Of a stretch of DNA of 64,000 nucleotides, positions 31,066 through 39,916 are shown piece after piece. Made by a program: the position numbers and the translations under genes. Source of the DNA: Myxococcales bacterium (GTDB taxonomy: Bacteria > Myxococcota > Polyangia > Nannocystales > Nannocystaceae); contig JAEUJW010000080.1 in assembly GCA_016793465.1 (NCBI GenBank), positions 96,081-160,080 on the forward strand, read 5' to 3'. How positions within the stretch are numbered: position 1 is the stretch's first letter; each line of letters begins with the position of its first letter. The notes beneath the pieces were generated by a model. The model was given only the letters and a program-made list of their open reading frames with translations. It did not search any database and was not told where the DNA came from.

Positions 31066-31629
31066 TTACCTCCCCCCCGAGCCGCGCAGGAGCACGTCGA
31101 GGTTGATGACGAACACCATCTCGGCCCTGTCCTTGTCCTTTTCCTTGTCGCGGTCGCGGTCGCGGTCTCTGGCGGCGTCCTTGTCCTCTTCGCCGCCGAT
31201 GCGGGTCACGCCGCTGAAGATGTTGTCGCCGCCGCGCTCGGCCTCGGGCCGCAGCATCGAGGGTGCGGGCCGCAGGCTGCTCGCGGGCACGCGCAGCTCG
31301 CCGAGCACGCGGTCGACCTTGAGGCCGGCGATGCGGCCGGCGACGCTGACGATGATAAGCTTGTTGAGGTGCTCGATCGCGGGGTCGACGGCGCTGTTGA
31401 AGCGGCGGCGCAGGTCGACCACGGGGATGACGACGCCGCGCAATTGGATCACGCCCTCGACGATCGCGGGGGCGTAGGGCACCGGGCGGATCGGGTGCGG
31501 GCGGGCCTGGATGACCTCCTTGATGCGCATGATCTCGATGCCGTAGAGGCCGGTGCCGACGTAGAAGCCGGCGAGCTTCAGGTCCTCCTCGAGCGTGCCG
31601 GAGCGGTCGCCGCGGGGCTGGTCGGTCAT
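31066..31629 (-). CDS. cheW: CheW-type coupling protein with a charged insert
   Basis: 187 aa. CheW fold: LAGFYVGTGLYGIEIMRIKEVI, VEGVIQLRGVVIPVVDLRRRF, GLKVDRVLGELRVP and a final strand MVFVINLDVLL. Between residues 145 and 172 it has a run of alternating Arg/Asp and Lys/Asp/Glu (RDRDRDRDKEKDKDR), encoded by a CGGTCG-type microsatellite, that is not in ordinary CheW. It links receptors to CheA. ATGA overlap with the preceding cheW. Confidence 0.9.
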   Translation of the reverse strand: MTDQPRGDRSGTLEEDLKLAGFYVGTGLYGIEIMRIKEVIQARPHPIRPVPYAPAIVEGVIQLRGVVIPVVDLRRRFNSAVDPAIEHLNKLIIVSVAGRIAGLKVDRVLGELRVPASSLRPAPSMLRPEAERGGDNIFSGVTRIGGEEDKDAARDRDRDRDKEKDKDRAEMVFVINLDVLLRGSGGR

Positions 31630-32225
31630 GCCCTGCCCTCCCCGTCGTCGCCGTGGCTCTGCGCGAGGCCCTGGCGCAGCACGAAGTCCTTGGGCTCGAG
31701 CAGGGTCGCGAGGTTGAGGATGATGACGATCTCGGCGTCGTCCTCCTTCGAGGCGCGGCCGAGGCCCTTGATGTACTCGGCGCGGGCGCCGGTGATGCCG
31801 CCGGGCTTCTCCTCGATCTGGTCGGGCGGGATGCGGATGACGTCGCGGACCGCGTCGACGATCAGGCCGTAGGGCTCCTCGTTGAGCTGGACGATCAGCA
31901 CGCGGGCGGCCCGGCCGCGCTCGGCGACGCGCAGGCGCAGGCGCCTGGCGAGGTCGACGACCGGCATGATGCGGCCGCGGACGTTGCCGATGCCGACCAG
32001 GAAGTCGGCGGTGCGCGGCACGTGGGTGGTGGCGAAGACCTTGCTGATCTCCTCGATCTCGTGGATCGGCAGGCCGTAGACCTCGTTGGTCACGCGGAAG
32101 GTGACGTACTGCTGGAGGTCCTGCGGGACCTCGCGCTTGTAGCCGTGCTCGTAGTCCTCGTCGGTGGCGACGGCCTCGCCGCCGCGCAGCAGCGCCTGCC
32201 AGAGGTCGTCTTTCTCAGCGGACAT
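31626..32225 (-). CDS. cheW: CheW-type coupling protein
   Basis: 199 aa. A 40-residue acidic N-terminal extension precedes a complete CheW domain (YVTFRVTNEVYGLPIHEIEEI, VGIGNVRGRIMPVVDLARRL, PYGLIVDAVRDVIRIP, IVIILNLATLL). Second coupling protein of the operon. Its start lies inside the end of cheA (11-nt overlap), and its end overlaps the next cheW by ATGA. Confidence 0.92.
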   Translation of the reverse strand: MSAEKDDLWQALLRGGEAVATDEDYEHGYKREVPQDLQQYVTFRVTNEVYGLPIHEIEEISKVFATTHVPRTADFLVGIGNVRGRIMPVVDLARRLRLRVAERGRAARVLIVQLNEEPYGLIVDAVRDVIRIPPDQIEEKPGGITGARAEYIKGLGRASKEDDAEIVIILNLATLLEPKDFVLRQGLAQSHGDDGEGRA

Positions 32226-34551
32226 GGATCCCCGTGCTCATGGTGGCGACGCCCTCGGAGCCGTAGGGGCGGCCGGCGGAGTCGGTCTGGCGCACGCCCT
32301 CGTCGACGATGCGGCCGACGTCGAGGAGGAGGACGGTGCGGTTGGCCCCGAGCTCGGTGGCGCCGGCGATGCCCGGGACGTTGCGGACGGCGCTGCCGAG
32401 CGGCTTGATGACGACGTCCTGCTGGCCGAGCAGCTCGTCGACGACGAGGCCGACGCGGTGCTGGGCCAGGCCGACGACGACGACGTAGACGCGGGTGGGG
32501 TCGCGGTAGCTCTTGCTGAGCGGGCGCAGGCCGAACAGGCGCGACAGCTGCAGCAGCGGGAGGGTCTTGCCGCGCAGGGTGATGACGTCGTGGCCCTCGA
32601 TCGAGCCGATCTCGCGGGTCTCGACCATGATCGACTCGAGCACCGAGTTGAGCGGGATGCAGAACGTGTGGCCGGCGCTCTGGATGACGAGCGCCTGGAT
32701 GATGGCGAGCGTGACCGGCAGGGTGATCGAGAACTTGGTGCCGCGGCCGACGTCGGTGGTCACGTCGATCATGCCGCTCAGCTTGGCGATGTTGGTCTTG
32801 ACGATGTCCATGCCGACGCCGCGGCCGCTGAGCTCGGTGGCGGTGTCGCGGGTCGAGAAGCCGGGGGCGAAGATGAGGTTGACGGCCTCGGGCTCGGTCA
32901 TGCTGCCGGCCTCCTCGGGGGCGACCAGGCCGCGGCGCACGCCGATGTCGCGGATGCGCCGCCAGTCCATGCCGCGGCCGTCGTCCTCGACCTCGATGAC
33001 GACGCGGTTGCCCTTCTGGAACGCGCGCAGCTCGATGCGGCCGGCGGCGAGCTTGCCCTGGGCGACGCGCTCGGCCGAGGTCTCGATGCCGTGGTCGATG
33101 CAGTTGCGGATCATGTGCATCAGCGGGTCCGACAGCTCCTCGACGATCAGCTTGTCGAGCACGGTCTCGGCGCCGCTGATGATGAGGCGGATGTCCTTGT
33201 CGAGGTCGCGGCTGAGCTTGCGGACCACGCGGGCCAGCTTGTCGAACACCTGGCCGATCGGGACCATGCGGACGTCGAGGATGCCCTGCTGCAGGAGGGC
33301 CAGCTTGCGCGTCATGTCGCGGATCTGGACCTGCAGGCCGCGGGCGACGTCGGCCGAGCGGTCGAGCTCGCGGAGGGTGTCGAGCACGCCGGCGAGGTTG
33401 TTCTGCACGAGGCCGAGCTCGCCGACGAGGTTCATCAGCAGGTCGAGGCGCCGCAGGTCGACGCGCACGGTCTGGCTGAGGCTCTTCAGGCTGGTCTCGG
33501 CGCTGCTGATCGGCTCGTGGGCGCTGTCCTCGGACGGGGCGATGGTCGGCGACGGCGTCGGCGTCGCCCCGGCGCTCGGGGTCGACATCGCCGGGTCGAT
33601 GAACGGGCGGATCGGGGCGGCCGGGTACGGGCGCGACGACTCCTGCGCGGGCGTCGCGCGCGGCTCGACCGGGCGCGGGGGCTCGCTGCGCGGGGCCTCG
33701 AGCGGGCGGCCGGGCCTGACGGGCTCCGGCGCGGCGGGCCGCGGCGGCGGGGTGCTCGGCGCGAAGTGGCCGGCGCCGGGCTTGTCGGACGCGCGCGCGG
33801 CGGCGGGGCCCTCGTTGGGGCTGAGGCGGTGGACGGTGACGTCGCCGACGCCGAGCGCGGTCGAGATCTCGGTGAAGCTGCCCTTCGAGCCGAGCAGGAT
33901 GTCGAGCTCGATCGCGTCGTCGGACGAGCCGTCGGCGCTCGGGAGGTAGGTGATGACCTCCCCGTAGGCCTTCATCTTATCCTTTAGCTGCTCGATGCCG
34001 ACGTCGATGGCGAGGATGTCGAACTTGGCGTGGACGCGGTAGAGGTTGCGGCCGGAGCGGATGTTCTCGCGGAGGCGGTGCTCCTCGTACTCGGTGAGCA
34101 CGCCGAGGATCGCCTCGCCGACCCACTCGAGGCTGTCCTGCGGCCCGTCGGGGGCGGCCTGGTCGGTGAGGGCGCGCAGGCGGCCGAGGATCGGCTCGAT
34201 GTCGACGCTGGCCTCGCCGCCGTGGTCCTGCGGCATGAGCAGGCGGCCGAACACCTCGATGGCCTCGAACAGCACGTCGAGCACGGTGCGCGACAGCGAG
34301 AGCTTGCCGAGGCGCAGGCCGTCGAGCGTGTTCTCGAGGGTGTGGCTGAGGTTGCCGATGGCGAGCGCGCCGAACAGGCCGGCCAGGCCCTTCAGGCTGT
34401 GGATGGCCCGGAACGCGGCGTTGAGCAGGTCGGGGTCGGTCGAGCCGGTGCGCGACTGGGCCTCGAGCTCGAGCAGGGTGCGCGAGAAGGTCTCGATGAC
34501 CTCCTGCGCCTCGGCGATGAACTCGGCCGCGTTCTGGTCGACCGAGCTCAA
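32215..34551 (-). CDS. cheA: CheA-type chemosensory histidine kinase
   Basis: 778 aa from a TTG start at 34551 that overlaps the cheY stop (TTGA). Domains in order: P1/Hpt with phospho-His51 (FRAIHSLKGLAGLFG), a P2-like segment (about 180-245), a Pro/Ser-rich linker (250-345), P3 dimerisation (LRRLDLLMNLVGELGLVQN), HATPase with N, G1 and G2 boxes (RNCIDHGIE, VEDDGRGMDW, GRGVGMDIVKTNI), and a CheW-like P5 domain (TFCIPLNSVLESIMVETREI). All kinase motifs are intact. It phosphorylates CheY and CheB. Confidence 0.95.
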   Translation of the reverse strand: MSSVDQNAAEFIAEAQEVIETFSRTLLELEAQSRTGSTDPDLLNAAFRAIHSLKGLAGLFGALAIGNLSHTLENTLDGLRLGKLSLSRTVLDVLFEAIEVFGRLLMPQDHGGEASVDIEPILGRLRALTDQAAPDGPQDSLEWVGEAILGVLTEYEEHRLRENIRSGRNLYRVHAKFDILAIDVGIEQLKDKMKAYGEVITYLPSADGSSDDAIELDILLGSKGSFTEISTALGVGDVTVHRLSPNEGPAAARASDKPGAGHFAPSTPPPRPAAPEPVRPGRPLEAPRSEPPRPVEPRATPAQESSRPYPAAPIRPFIDPAMSTPSAGATPTPSPTIAPSEDSAHEPISSAETSLKSLSQTVRVDLRRLDLLMNLVGELGLVQNNLAGVLDTLRELDRSADVARGLQVQIRDMTRKLALLQQGILDVRMVPIGQVFDKLARVVRKLSRDLDKDIRLIISGAETVLDKLIVEELSDPLMHMIRNCIDHGIETSAERVAQGKLAAGRIELRAFQKGNRVVIEVEDDGRGMDWRRIRDIGVRRGLVAPEEAGSMTEPEAVNLIFAPGFSTRDTATELSGRGVGMDIVKTNIAKLSGMIDVTTDVGRGTKFSITLPVTLAIIQALVIQSAGHTFCIPLNSVLESIMVETREIGSIEGHDVITLRGKTLPLLQLSRLFGLRPLSKSYRDPTRVYVVVVGLAQHRVGLVVDELLGQQDVVIKPLGSAVRNVPGIAGATELGANRTVLLLDVGRIVDEGVRQTDSAGRPYGSEGVATMSTGIHVR

Positions 34552-34949
34552 CCGGCGCCTCCGGCGGCCTCGGGCCCGCGCGGGGCCTGGGTGGCGGCGA
34601 TGCAGGCCAGCAGCTCGCCGGGGCTAAACGGCTTGGTGAGCACGGCGGTGGCGCCGAGCTTCAGGGCGCGCTCGACGTCGCGTTCGCGGTCGTTGGTGGT
34701 GATGACGACCAGCGGGGTGCCGGTGTGGCGCGGGTGCTGGCGGATGGTGCGGATGAGCTCGAGGCCGTTGATGTCCGGCATGTTGATGTCGGTGATCACG
34801 AGGTCGTAGTCGGTCCGCGGGAGCATGCGCAGCGCGTCGAACCCGTCCTTGACCTCGTCGACGACGTAGTTGCCGTCGCTCTCGAGCACGGACCCGACGA
34901 ACGATCGCATGGCGGCAGAGTCCTCGACGAGCAGTACCCGGAGCGGCAT
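34548..34949 (-). CDS. cheY: CheY-type response regulator, first gene of the che operon
   Basis: 133 aa. Receiver with LLVEDS pocket, phospho-Asp54 (LVITDINMPDINGLELI), Thr84/Thr85 (VVITTND) and Lys106 (VLTKPFSPGE); short Ala/Gly-rich tail. The ATG at 34949 lies 2 nt from the 3' end of a group II intron, so the mature leader of this operon depends on splicing. There is no Shine-Dalgarno in the 2-nt exon remnant. Confidence 0.93.
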   Translation of the reverse strand: MPLRVLLVEDSAAMRSFVGSVLESDGNYVVDEVKDGFDALRMLPRTDYDLVITDINMPDINGLELIRTIRQHPRHTGTPLVVITTNDRERDVERALKLGATAVLTKPFSPGELLACIAATQAPRGPEAAGGAG

Positions 34950-34956
34950 TGGTAGA

Positions 34957-35037
34957 TCCTACCCTTCCTCTTGACTGGCCGGAGGAAGGGCAGGACCCCC
35001 GTTCAAACCGTGCATGCGGATTTCCCGCACACGGCTT
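34957..35037 (-). ncRNA. Group II intron domains V and VI
   Basis: Domain V is 35003-35037 read on the minus strand: AAGCCGTGTGCGG / GAAA / ...CACGGTTTGA, with the catalytic AGC near its 5' end and a GAAA loop. Domain VI follows: 14-nt arms at 34982-34995 and 34957-34970 enclosing an 11-nt loop. The stem pairs almost completely (one G-U), so a bulged branch-point A is not obvious. Confidence 0.75.
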
Positions 35038-35062
35038 ACCGATGGTCTCTCGCGCCGCTGCA

Positions 35063-36412
35063 TCACGCAGCCTCCGGGTATTTGATGGTCCCCAGCAGGC
35101 GATGAAGGCCGTGCTTGCGGAAGAAGTCGTGAGTCCAGCGCGAGACCTCGCCTGGTCGGAGGTTTCGGCCCTTGCGCTTCACCATGAAGCCGCGGAGCCG
35201 TTGCTCGACGTAGCGGTCGACCTGCCTGAATTTCACGGCGGCGTTCCCGGTGCGGAAGTAGTTGGCCCAGCCGCGTAGCACGGGGTTGATGTCGCGGATG
35301 ATCACCCGGATATCCTTGACCCCGTTGCGGTTGCGTCCGGTCCTCTCTTTCACGCGCTGCCGCACCCGCTTCATGCTGCGTGCCGAAGGCCAACGCTGGA
35401 GGAAGTACACGCGCTTGCGCTCCTTCTCCCAGATCGGTCCCGACATGCGCTTTCGCAGATGACAGCCGAGGAAGTCGAAGCCTTGCCGTCCCCGGCTCAG
35501 GTCGACCCGCCTCGTCTTCTCGGGATGCAGTTCCAGCTTCAGTCGGCTCAAGATCTCGCGGACCTTGCCCTCCGCCTCCTCGCACGCCTTCGTGTTCCTG
35601 CACAGGATCACGAAGTCGTCTGCGTAGCGCACGAGCTCGCCCAGATGGGCGTGTCGCCGCTCCCACAGCTTGTCGAGGACACCGAGGTAGATGTTCGACA
35701 GCAGCGGTGAGATGACCCCGCCCTGGGGTGTCCCCGAGAGCATCGCCGTCACCGTGCCGTTCTCCATCACACCGGCTTCGAGCCACAGCCGCACCAGCTT
35801 TAGGACCCTCCGATCCGAGACCCGCATCGCTACGAGCTTCATCAACCGCTCGTGATCGATGCTGCCGAAGTAGTCGCGGATGTCAGCGTCTAGCACATGG
35901 TTTCCACCGCGTGCCCCCAACACGCGCAGTCGCTCGAGCGCCTGCGTCGCGCTGCGCCGGGGCCGAAATCCGTACGAGCTCGGACGAAAATCCGCCTCGA
36001 AGATCGGCTCGAGCACCAGCTTCGTCGCCATCTGCACCACCCGGTCCCGGACCGTCGGGATCCCCAGCGGCCGCTTCTTCCCGTCCGCCTTCGGGATGTA
36101 CCGCCGCATGACCGCTGCCGGCCGGTACGTCCCCGCCTCGAGCTCGCCGCCGATCTCTTCGAGGAAGCGATCGACGCCGTACTCTTCCACCTCCGTCAGC
36201 GTCCGGGCATCGACCCCCGCTGACCCCTTGTTCTTCTTCACCCGCTTCCATGCCTCCTTCAGGACGTCACTCCTGAAGATGCGGTCGTACAGCGCATGGA
36301 ATCGTCTACCCGGTTGCCGCTTGGCCGCGGCCCACAGTCGGCGTTGAAGTTCTCGCACTTTGTCACGCGGCCTACGCCGCATGGGGTTGTTGGGTACCGA
36401 CTCGCGGTCCAT
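35063..36412 (-). CDS. ltrA: Group II intron reverse transcriptase/maturase
   Basis: 449 aa from the ATG at 36412; the frame is open further upstream, but that region is intron domain I-III sequence. RT motifs in order: RPLGIPTVRDRVVQMATKLV, SSYGFRPRRSATQAL, LDADIRDYFGSIDHERL, GTPQGGVISPLLSNIYL, and the catalytic YADD at 263-266 (VRYADDFVILCRN). The maturase (GIIM/X) domain is at about 340-425 (DINPVLRGWANYFRTGNA). The C-terminus ends GLHRLLGTIKYPEAA with no HNH endonuclease domain, so mobility would rely on nicked or single-stranded target DNA. It appears intact. Confidence 0.95.
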   Translation of the reverse strand: MDRESVPNNPMRRRPRDKVRELQRRLWAAAKRQPGRRFHALYDRIFRSDVLKEAWKRVKKNKGSAGVDARTLTEVEEYGVDRFLEEIGGELEAGTYRPAAVMRRYIPKADGKKRPLGIPTVRDRVVQMATKLVLEPIFEADFRPSSYGFRPRRSATQALERLRVLGARGGNHVLDADIRDYFGSIDHERLMKLVAMRVSDRRVLKLVRLWLEAGVMENGTVTAMLSGTPQGGVISPLLSNIYLGVLDKLWERRHAHLGELVRYADDFVILCRNTKACEEAEGKVREILSRLKLELHPEKTRRVDLSRGRQGFDFLGCHLRKRMSGPIWEKERKRVYFLQRWPSARSMKRVRQRVKERTGRNRNGVKDIRVIIRDINPVLRGWANYFRTGNAAVKFRQVDRYVEQRLRGFMVKRKGRNLRPGEVSRWTHDFFRKHGLHRLLGTIKYPEAA

Positions 36413-36970
36413 GCCCTCGCGCTTACCTTCTCCTCCGACATGACCACCCCAGGGGTCCTTCCCTCCGGCTGCGTTGTTCTGCGCCGCCATCGCCGGTACT
36501 ACGACCCCCTCGGACTCCCGCTGCACAGCGCTCGACTTCGCCTTCGGCTTATACGAGCCACCTCGCCCTGACACGGGCCGTGCAGACGGGCCTCTCCTGT
36601 TCCGCACCGCTCCTTGAACGCGTGCTGCGCCCCCTACCCCGAAAGGACCCATCGCGCTTTCTGCTCCGGACTGCTGCGCGGTGGACATGGCCTTCGCCGT
36701 GAAATGAGCGGCTCGGCTCCTCCATTGTAACTGTGACGAGGCTGCAGGCTTCACTTGATGTTGCGGCCCGCGTTCTTGCTCCCTCCGCAGAGGCTCTCGA
36801 CGTCCCGCTCGGGCCACGAGGATCTCTCCTCGCACCTGGGACCTGCTACCGGGCGCTCCGGCGCCTACCCGGACGGGACTTTCACCCGCTGGAACGGTGC
36901 AGCGTGAAGCGGTCGCCTCGACCCCTTCGGGGTCTCGTCGGTCCGCTTCGTCAGGACGCACCACCGCCGC

Positions 36971-36976
36971 AGTATA
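36971..36976 (-). promoter_or_regulatory. Possible -10 box of the che operon
   Basis: TATACT on the minus strand, inside an otherwise GC-rich 30-nt segment (AAATGGCGATATACTGCGG), 10 nt upstream of the intron 5' end. No convincing -35 is seen 17 nt further up. If real, transcription would start almost at the intron boundary. Confidence 0.3.
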
Positions 36977-36989
36977 TCGCCATTTCGCG

Positions 36990-37003
36990 GGCGCCCGGGC
37001 GCC
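36990..37003 (-). terminator. GC palindrome downstream of the DUF4139/OmpA gene
   Basis: GGCGCCCGGGCGCC, a perfect 14-bp palindrome, 4 nt past the stop of the upstream gene. Probable terminator stem without a U-tract. Its position next to the intron is interesting because some group II introns target sites after terminator hairpins. Confidence 0.4.
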
Positions 37004-37007
37004 GCGC

Positions 37008-39581
37008 TCAGCCGGCCCCCGGCACGCTGAGGTCGAGGTTCTGCAGCAGGTCCTCGAGCTCGATCTTCTTGCCGAGCCGCGTGTTCTGCAACTCGACCAG
37101 CTGGCGCCCGATCTTGTCGCCGTCGCGCGCGAACTCCTCGAGCCGCTTGCTCAGCCGCCCGCGCAGGTCGCCCGCCCGCGGGTCTCTTTTGATCGCCTCG
37201 AGGTTGCTGCGCGTCTCCGCCGCCCGCTGGTCGAGCTCGGCCTGCTGCCGCGCCAGCCCCTCGAGCTCGGTGTCGATGCGGCCGATCTCCCGCCGCAGCG
37301 CGATCACCGGCTCGAGCCGCTTGCGCTGCCCCGCGTCGAGGTCCTTCACCTGCATCACCGCGTCGAGCAGCTCCGGCACGCGCCCGTCCCAGAACGCCAG
37401 CGTCGTGCGCGACGGCGTCTGCTCGACCACCTCGAGCCGGCCCTGCGTCGTGTTGGCCGCCACCTGCACCGGCAGCAGGTACGCGTCGGCCAGCTCCTCG
37501 GCCCCCACGATCTGCGTCCTCAGCTTGTACGCCCCGCCCTGCCTGGGCTGGCGCACCAGCACCGTGTACCCCTGCGGATCCGGCTGGCCCTTGACCTCCC
37601 ACAGCGTCGTCAGCCGCTGGAAGTTCTCGACCTCGACCACCCCGCGGACGATCCGCACCACCCGCATGTCCTCGCCCGCGTACGCCGACGACGACGTGAC
37701 GAAGATTCCCGGCTCGACCGCGAACGGGATCGTCGTGCTCGTGCCGGTCCCGACCGCCTCCGAGATGCCCTCGCCGACGAAGCTGCCCCCTGAATAAATG
37801 CTGATCGGCCCCGGCTCGAGCACGAACGGCGTCGAATTCTTGAACCGCACCACGCGGTACGGGTTGTGCTCGTAGCCGCCGCCCGCCCCGCCCGGCCGGT
37901 ACAGGTACGTCTGCTCGGCCGCGATGTCCTGATTGATGACCGCCACCATCGTCGAGCTGCCGTCGGGCACCGTCACCCGGTCCTTCAGGTCGATGCGATT
38001 GAGCCCGCTGACGGTCTTCGCCCGCGCGCTGGCCTGCGTGCTGCGGCGCAGCGACTCGAGGTCGACCGCCGGCCCGCCGCCCTGATCGCGGTCCTCGGCC
38101 GGCCGCGCGCGCGTCGGCTTGTTCACCGGCGGCGGCGGCGGAGCCGAGGCCCCGCTCGTCGGCGACGAGTCCATCACCAGGATCGTGAACTCGATGCGCC
38201 GGTTCTTGCTGCGCCCCGCCTCGGTCTTGTTGGTGTCGACCGGCTCGTCGACCCCGCCGTTGCGCGTCTCGACGCGCGCGCGCTCGACCCCGCGGGCCAC
38301 CAGATAGTCGCGGGTCGCGTCGGCCCGTCGCTGCCCGAGCGCCGGGCTCTCGCCCTGCGCCACGTGGCCCGCGACCTCGACGCGGATCGAGTCGTTGTCC
38401 CGCAGCACCTCCACCGCCCGGTCGAGCACCGGCTTCGACTTGGCCTTGATGCTCGCGCTGTCGGCGTCGAAGTAGATGCCCTTGATCGTCCCGGTGAACT
38501 TGGCCAGCTGCACCGGGACGCTGTCCGGGCAGCCGTCGTCGTCCTGGTAGCCGTTGCGGTTCTCCTCCATGGTCGGGCAGCGGTCGTCCGGGTCGCCGAT
38601 GCCGTCGCCGTCGCTGTCGTCCAGCGCCAGCGACGTCTCGCCGACCGCCGCCTCCGCCCGCCTGGCCACCCCGACCTCGGTCAGGTCGCTGCGCGGCACC
38701 TCGCGCGGCGTGTGCAGGTCGTAGCGGAACGCGATCGGCGCGCCCGAGGTGAGGCTCATCGACACCTTCGTCCACGACTCTCCGCTCACGTTGTCGACCA
38801 CCGCCCAGCCCTGCAGCAGCGCCGGCCGCTCGTCGCCCGCCTCCGGCAGCACCACGCGGTACGTCGGCTTCCACATCGGCGCCGCCACCACGTAGCTGAC
38901 CACCACGTCGTGCTCCGCCGCGCCCGCCAGGCGGATCTCCACCGCCACCTGCTGGAACATGCCCTCGCCCGCCGTCGCGTCGAGCGTGCGCTGGAACTGC
39001 AGGGCCAGGTCCCCGTCCTGCAGCGTCACGCTCTTCACCCTCGACAGCCGCACCACCTCCATGCGCCTGCCGTCGATCAGCGTAATTTTATGATCTCGCG
39101 CGCCGGCCTGCGGCGGCGCCACCCGCTCGCTGTGCGCCGGCGGGCTGGCGTCGGGCTCGTCGACGACCTCCTCGACCAGGGCGATGCGCCCGCGCAGCCG
39201 CCCCTGCGTGGTGCCCAGCACCACCGCCGTGCCGCGCAGCGAGTCGAGCACCTCGGCGAGGCTGCCCTGGCCCGGCGTCAGGGTCGCCAGCGCCGCGTTG
39301 GCCCACGTCTGCGGGTCGAGCGGCATCGACACGCTGACTGCCTGCCCGCGCGCGTCGACCACCGTCAGACTCTTCAACACGTCGTTGACCTGGTCCTTGC
39401 GCACCTTGATCACCAGGGTGTCGCCGCGGACCTCGCCGCGGCGTTCGAAGTAGCCGATGCCGTTGCGGTAGAGCACCACGCGGTCGAGCCCGAGCGAGCT
39501 CTCGGTCGAGGGGTGCGGACCGCGCCCGTGGGCGCAGGCGGCGAACAGGGTGAGGGCGAGCGCGAGTCCGGTGATACGCAC
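37008..39581 (-). CDS. Lipoprotein with an OmpA domain nested inside DUF4139
   Basis: 857 aa from the GTG at 39581, which starts a signal peptide with lipobox LFAAC (Cys16). An upstream in-frame ATG adds only an Arg-rich stretch. Residues 30-300 are the first part of a DUF4139-type protein (VVLYRNGIGYFERRGEV, WAVVDNVSGESWTKVSMSL). Then come a calcium-binding thrombospondin-3-like repeat (320-355, DSDGDGIGDPDDRCP), an OmpA-like peptidoglycan-binding domain (365-470, IYFDADSASIKAKS, NKTEAGRSKNRRIEF), a Pro/Arg linker, and the DUF4139 remainder (about 570-740). A coiled coil closes it (RQQAELDQRAAETRSNLEAI). Probably an outer-membrane anchor to the cell wall; function unknown. Confidence 0.8.
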   Translation of the reverse strand: MRITGLALALTLFAACAHGRGPHPSTESSLGLDRVVLYRNGIGYFERRGEVRGDTLVIKVRKDQVNDVLKSLTVVDARGQAVSVSMPLDPQTWANAALATLTPGQGSLAEVLDSLRGTAVVLGTTQGRLRGRIALVEEVVDEPDASPPAHSERVAPPQAGARDHKITLIDGRRMEVVRLSRVKSVTLQDGDLALQFQRTLDATAGEGMFQQVAVEIRLAGAAEHDVVVSYVVAAPMWKPTYRVVLPEAGDERPALLQGWAVVDNVSGESWTKVSMSLTSGAPIAFRYDLHTPREVPRSDLTEVGVARRAEAAVGETSLALDDSDGDGIGDPDDRCPTMEENRNGYQDDDGCPDSVPVQLAKFTGTIKGIYFDADSASIKAKSKPVLDRAVEVLRDNDSIRVEVAGHVAQGESPALGQRRADATRDYLVARGVERARVETRNGGVDEPVDTNKTEAGRSKNRRIEFTILVMDSSPTSGASAPPPPPVNKPTRARPAEDRDQGGGPAVDLESLRRSTQASARAKTVSGLNRIDLKDRVTVPDGSSTMVAVINQDIAAEQTYLYRPGGAGGGYEHNPYRVVRFKNSTPFVLEPGPISIYSGGSFVGEGISEAVGTGTSTTIPFAVEPGIFVTSSSAYAGEDMRVVRIVRGVVEVENFQRLTTLWEVKGQPDPQGYTVLVRQPRQGGAYKLRTQIVGAEELADAYLLPVQVAANTTQGRLEVVEQTPSRTTLAFWDGRVPELLDAVMQVKDLDAGQRKRLEPVIALRREIGRIDTELEGLARQQAELDQRAAETRSNLEAIKRDPRAGDLRGRLSKRLEEFARDGDKIGRQLVELQNTRLGKKIELEDLLQNLDLSVPGAG

Positions 39582-39916
39582 GGTGCAGGATCTCCTGATC
39601 GGCGAATCTACCCCGGCGGACCAGCGCGCCGCATGACCCCGCGACATCGATCGCCGCGACGCGCATGGCGACCTCCGACGCGGACGCTCGCCGACGTCAC
39701 GTCGCGCCGGCCACCTCGGTCGTCGACGCGTGCTCGCATACAAACCGCGGACGGACCGCTCCGCCGACGCCCGGCCGACCGTCCCCTCGCCCGAGCCGCC
39801 GCGGGCCCGCGACGCCGCACGCCCGCCGCCCGGCCTCGACTGGCACGACCCGCCCCCGCCGTGAGCCCCGCAGATCGCGGCTGGACGGCGGCGCCGAGCC
39901 GTGGTCCAGTCCTGGG
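39582..39916. other. Divergent intergenic region (335 bp)
   Basis: Lies between two divergent signal-peptide genes. The plus frame is open from 39665, but it is Arg/Pro-rich without a domain and is treated as non-coding leader. No repeat, RNA or clear promoter recognised. Confidence 0.5.

Larger units (their letters stand above)
34952..36961 (-). mobile_element. Group II intron, full length, with encoded maturase
   Basis: Boundaries read from conserved ends: 5' GTGCG at 36961-36957 and 3' ...ATCTAC ending at 34952 (2010 nt). The 5' domain I contains the typical AGCGGGTGAAAGTCCCGTCC stretch. Domain V and VI are recognisable downstream of the maturase gene. The intron is in the same orientation as the che operon and sits between a hairpin (36990-37003) and the cheY ATG. 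The exact 5' and 3' splice points are inferred by consensus, not by an empty-site comparison. Confidence 0.85.

Noticed and set aside
32164..33987. 607-codon plus-strand open frame across cheA
   Set aside because: No domain; the opposite strand contains all CheA motifs.
36413..36964. N-terminal extension of the maturase frame by 184 codons
   Set aside because: This is structural intron RNA (domains I-IV 5' part); the conserved maturase N-terminus begins at 36412.
39665..39916. 84-residue N-terminal extension of the metzincin-like protein
   Set aside because: Arg/Pro-rich without conservation, and the GTG at 39917 starts a canonical signal peptide.
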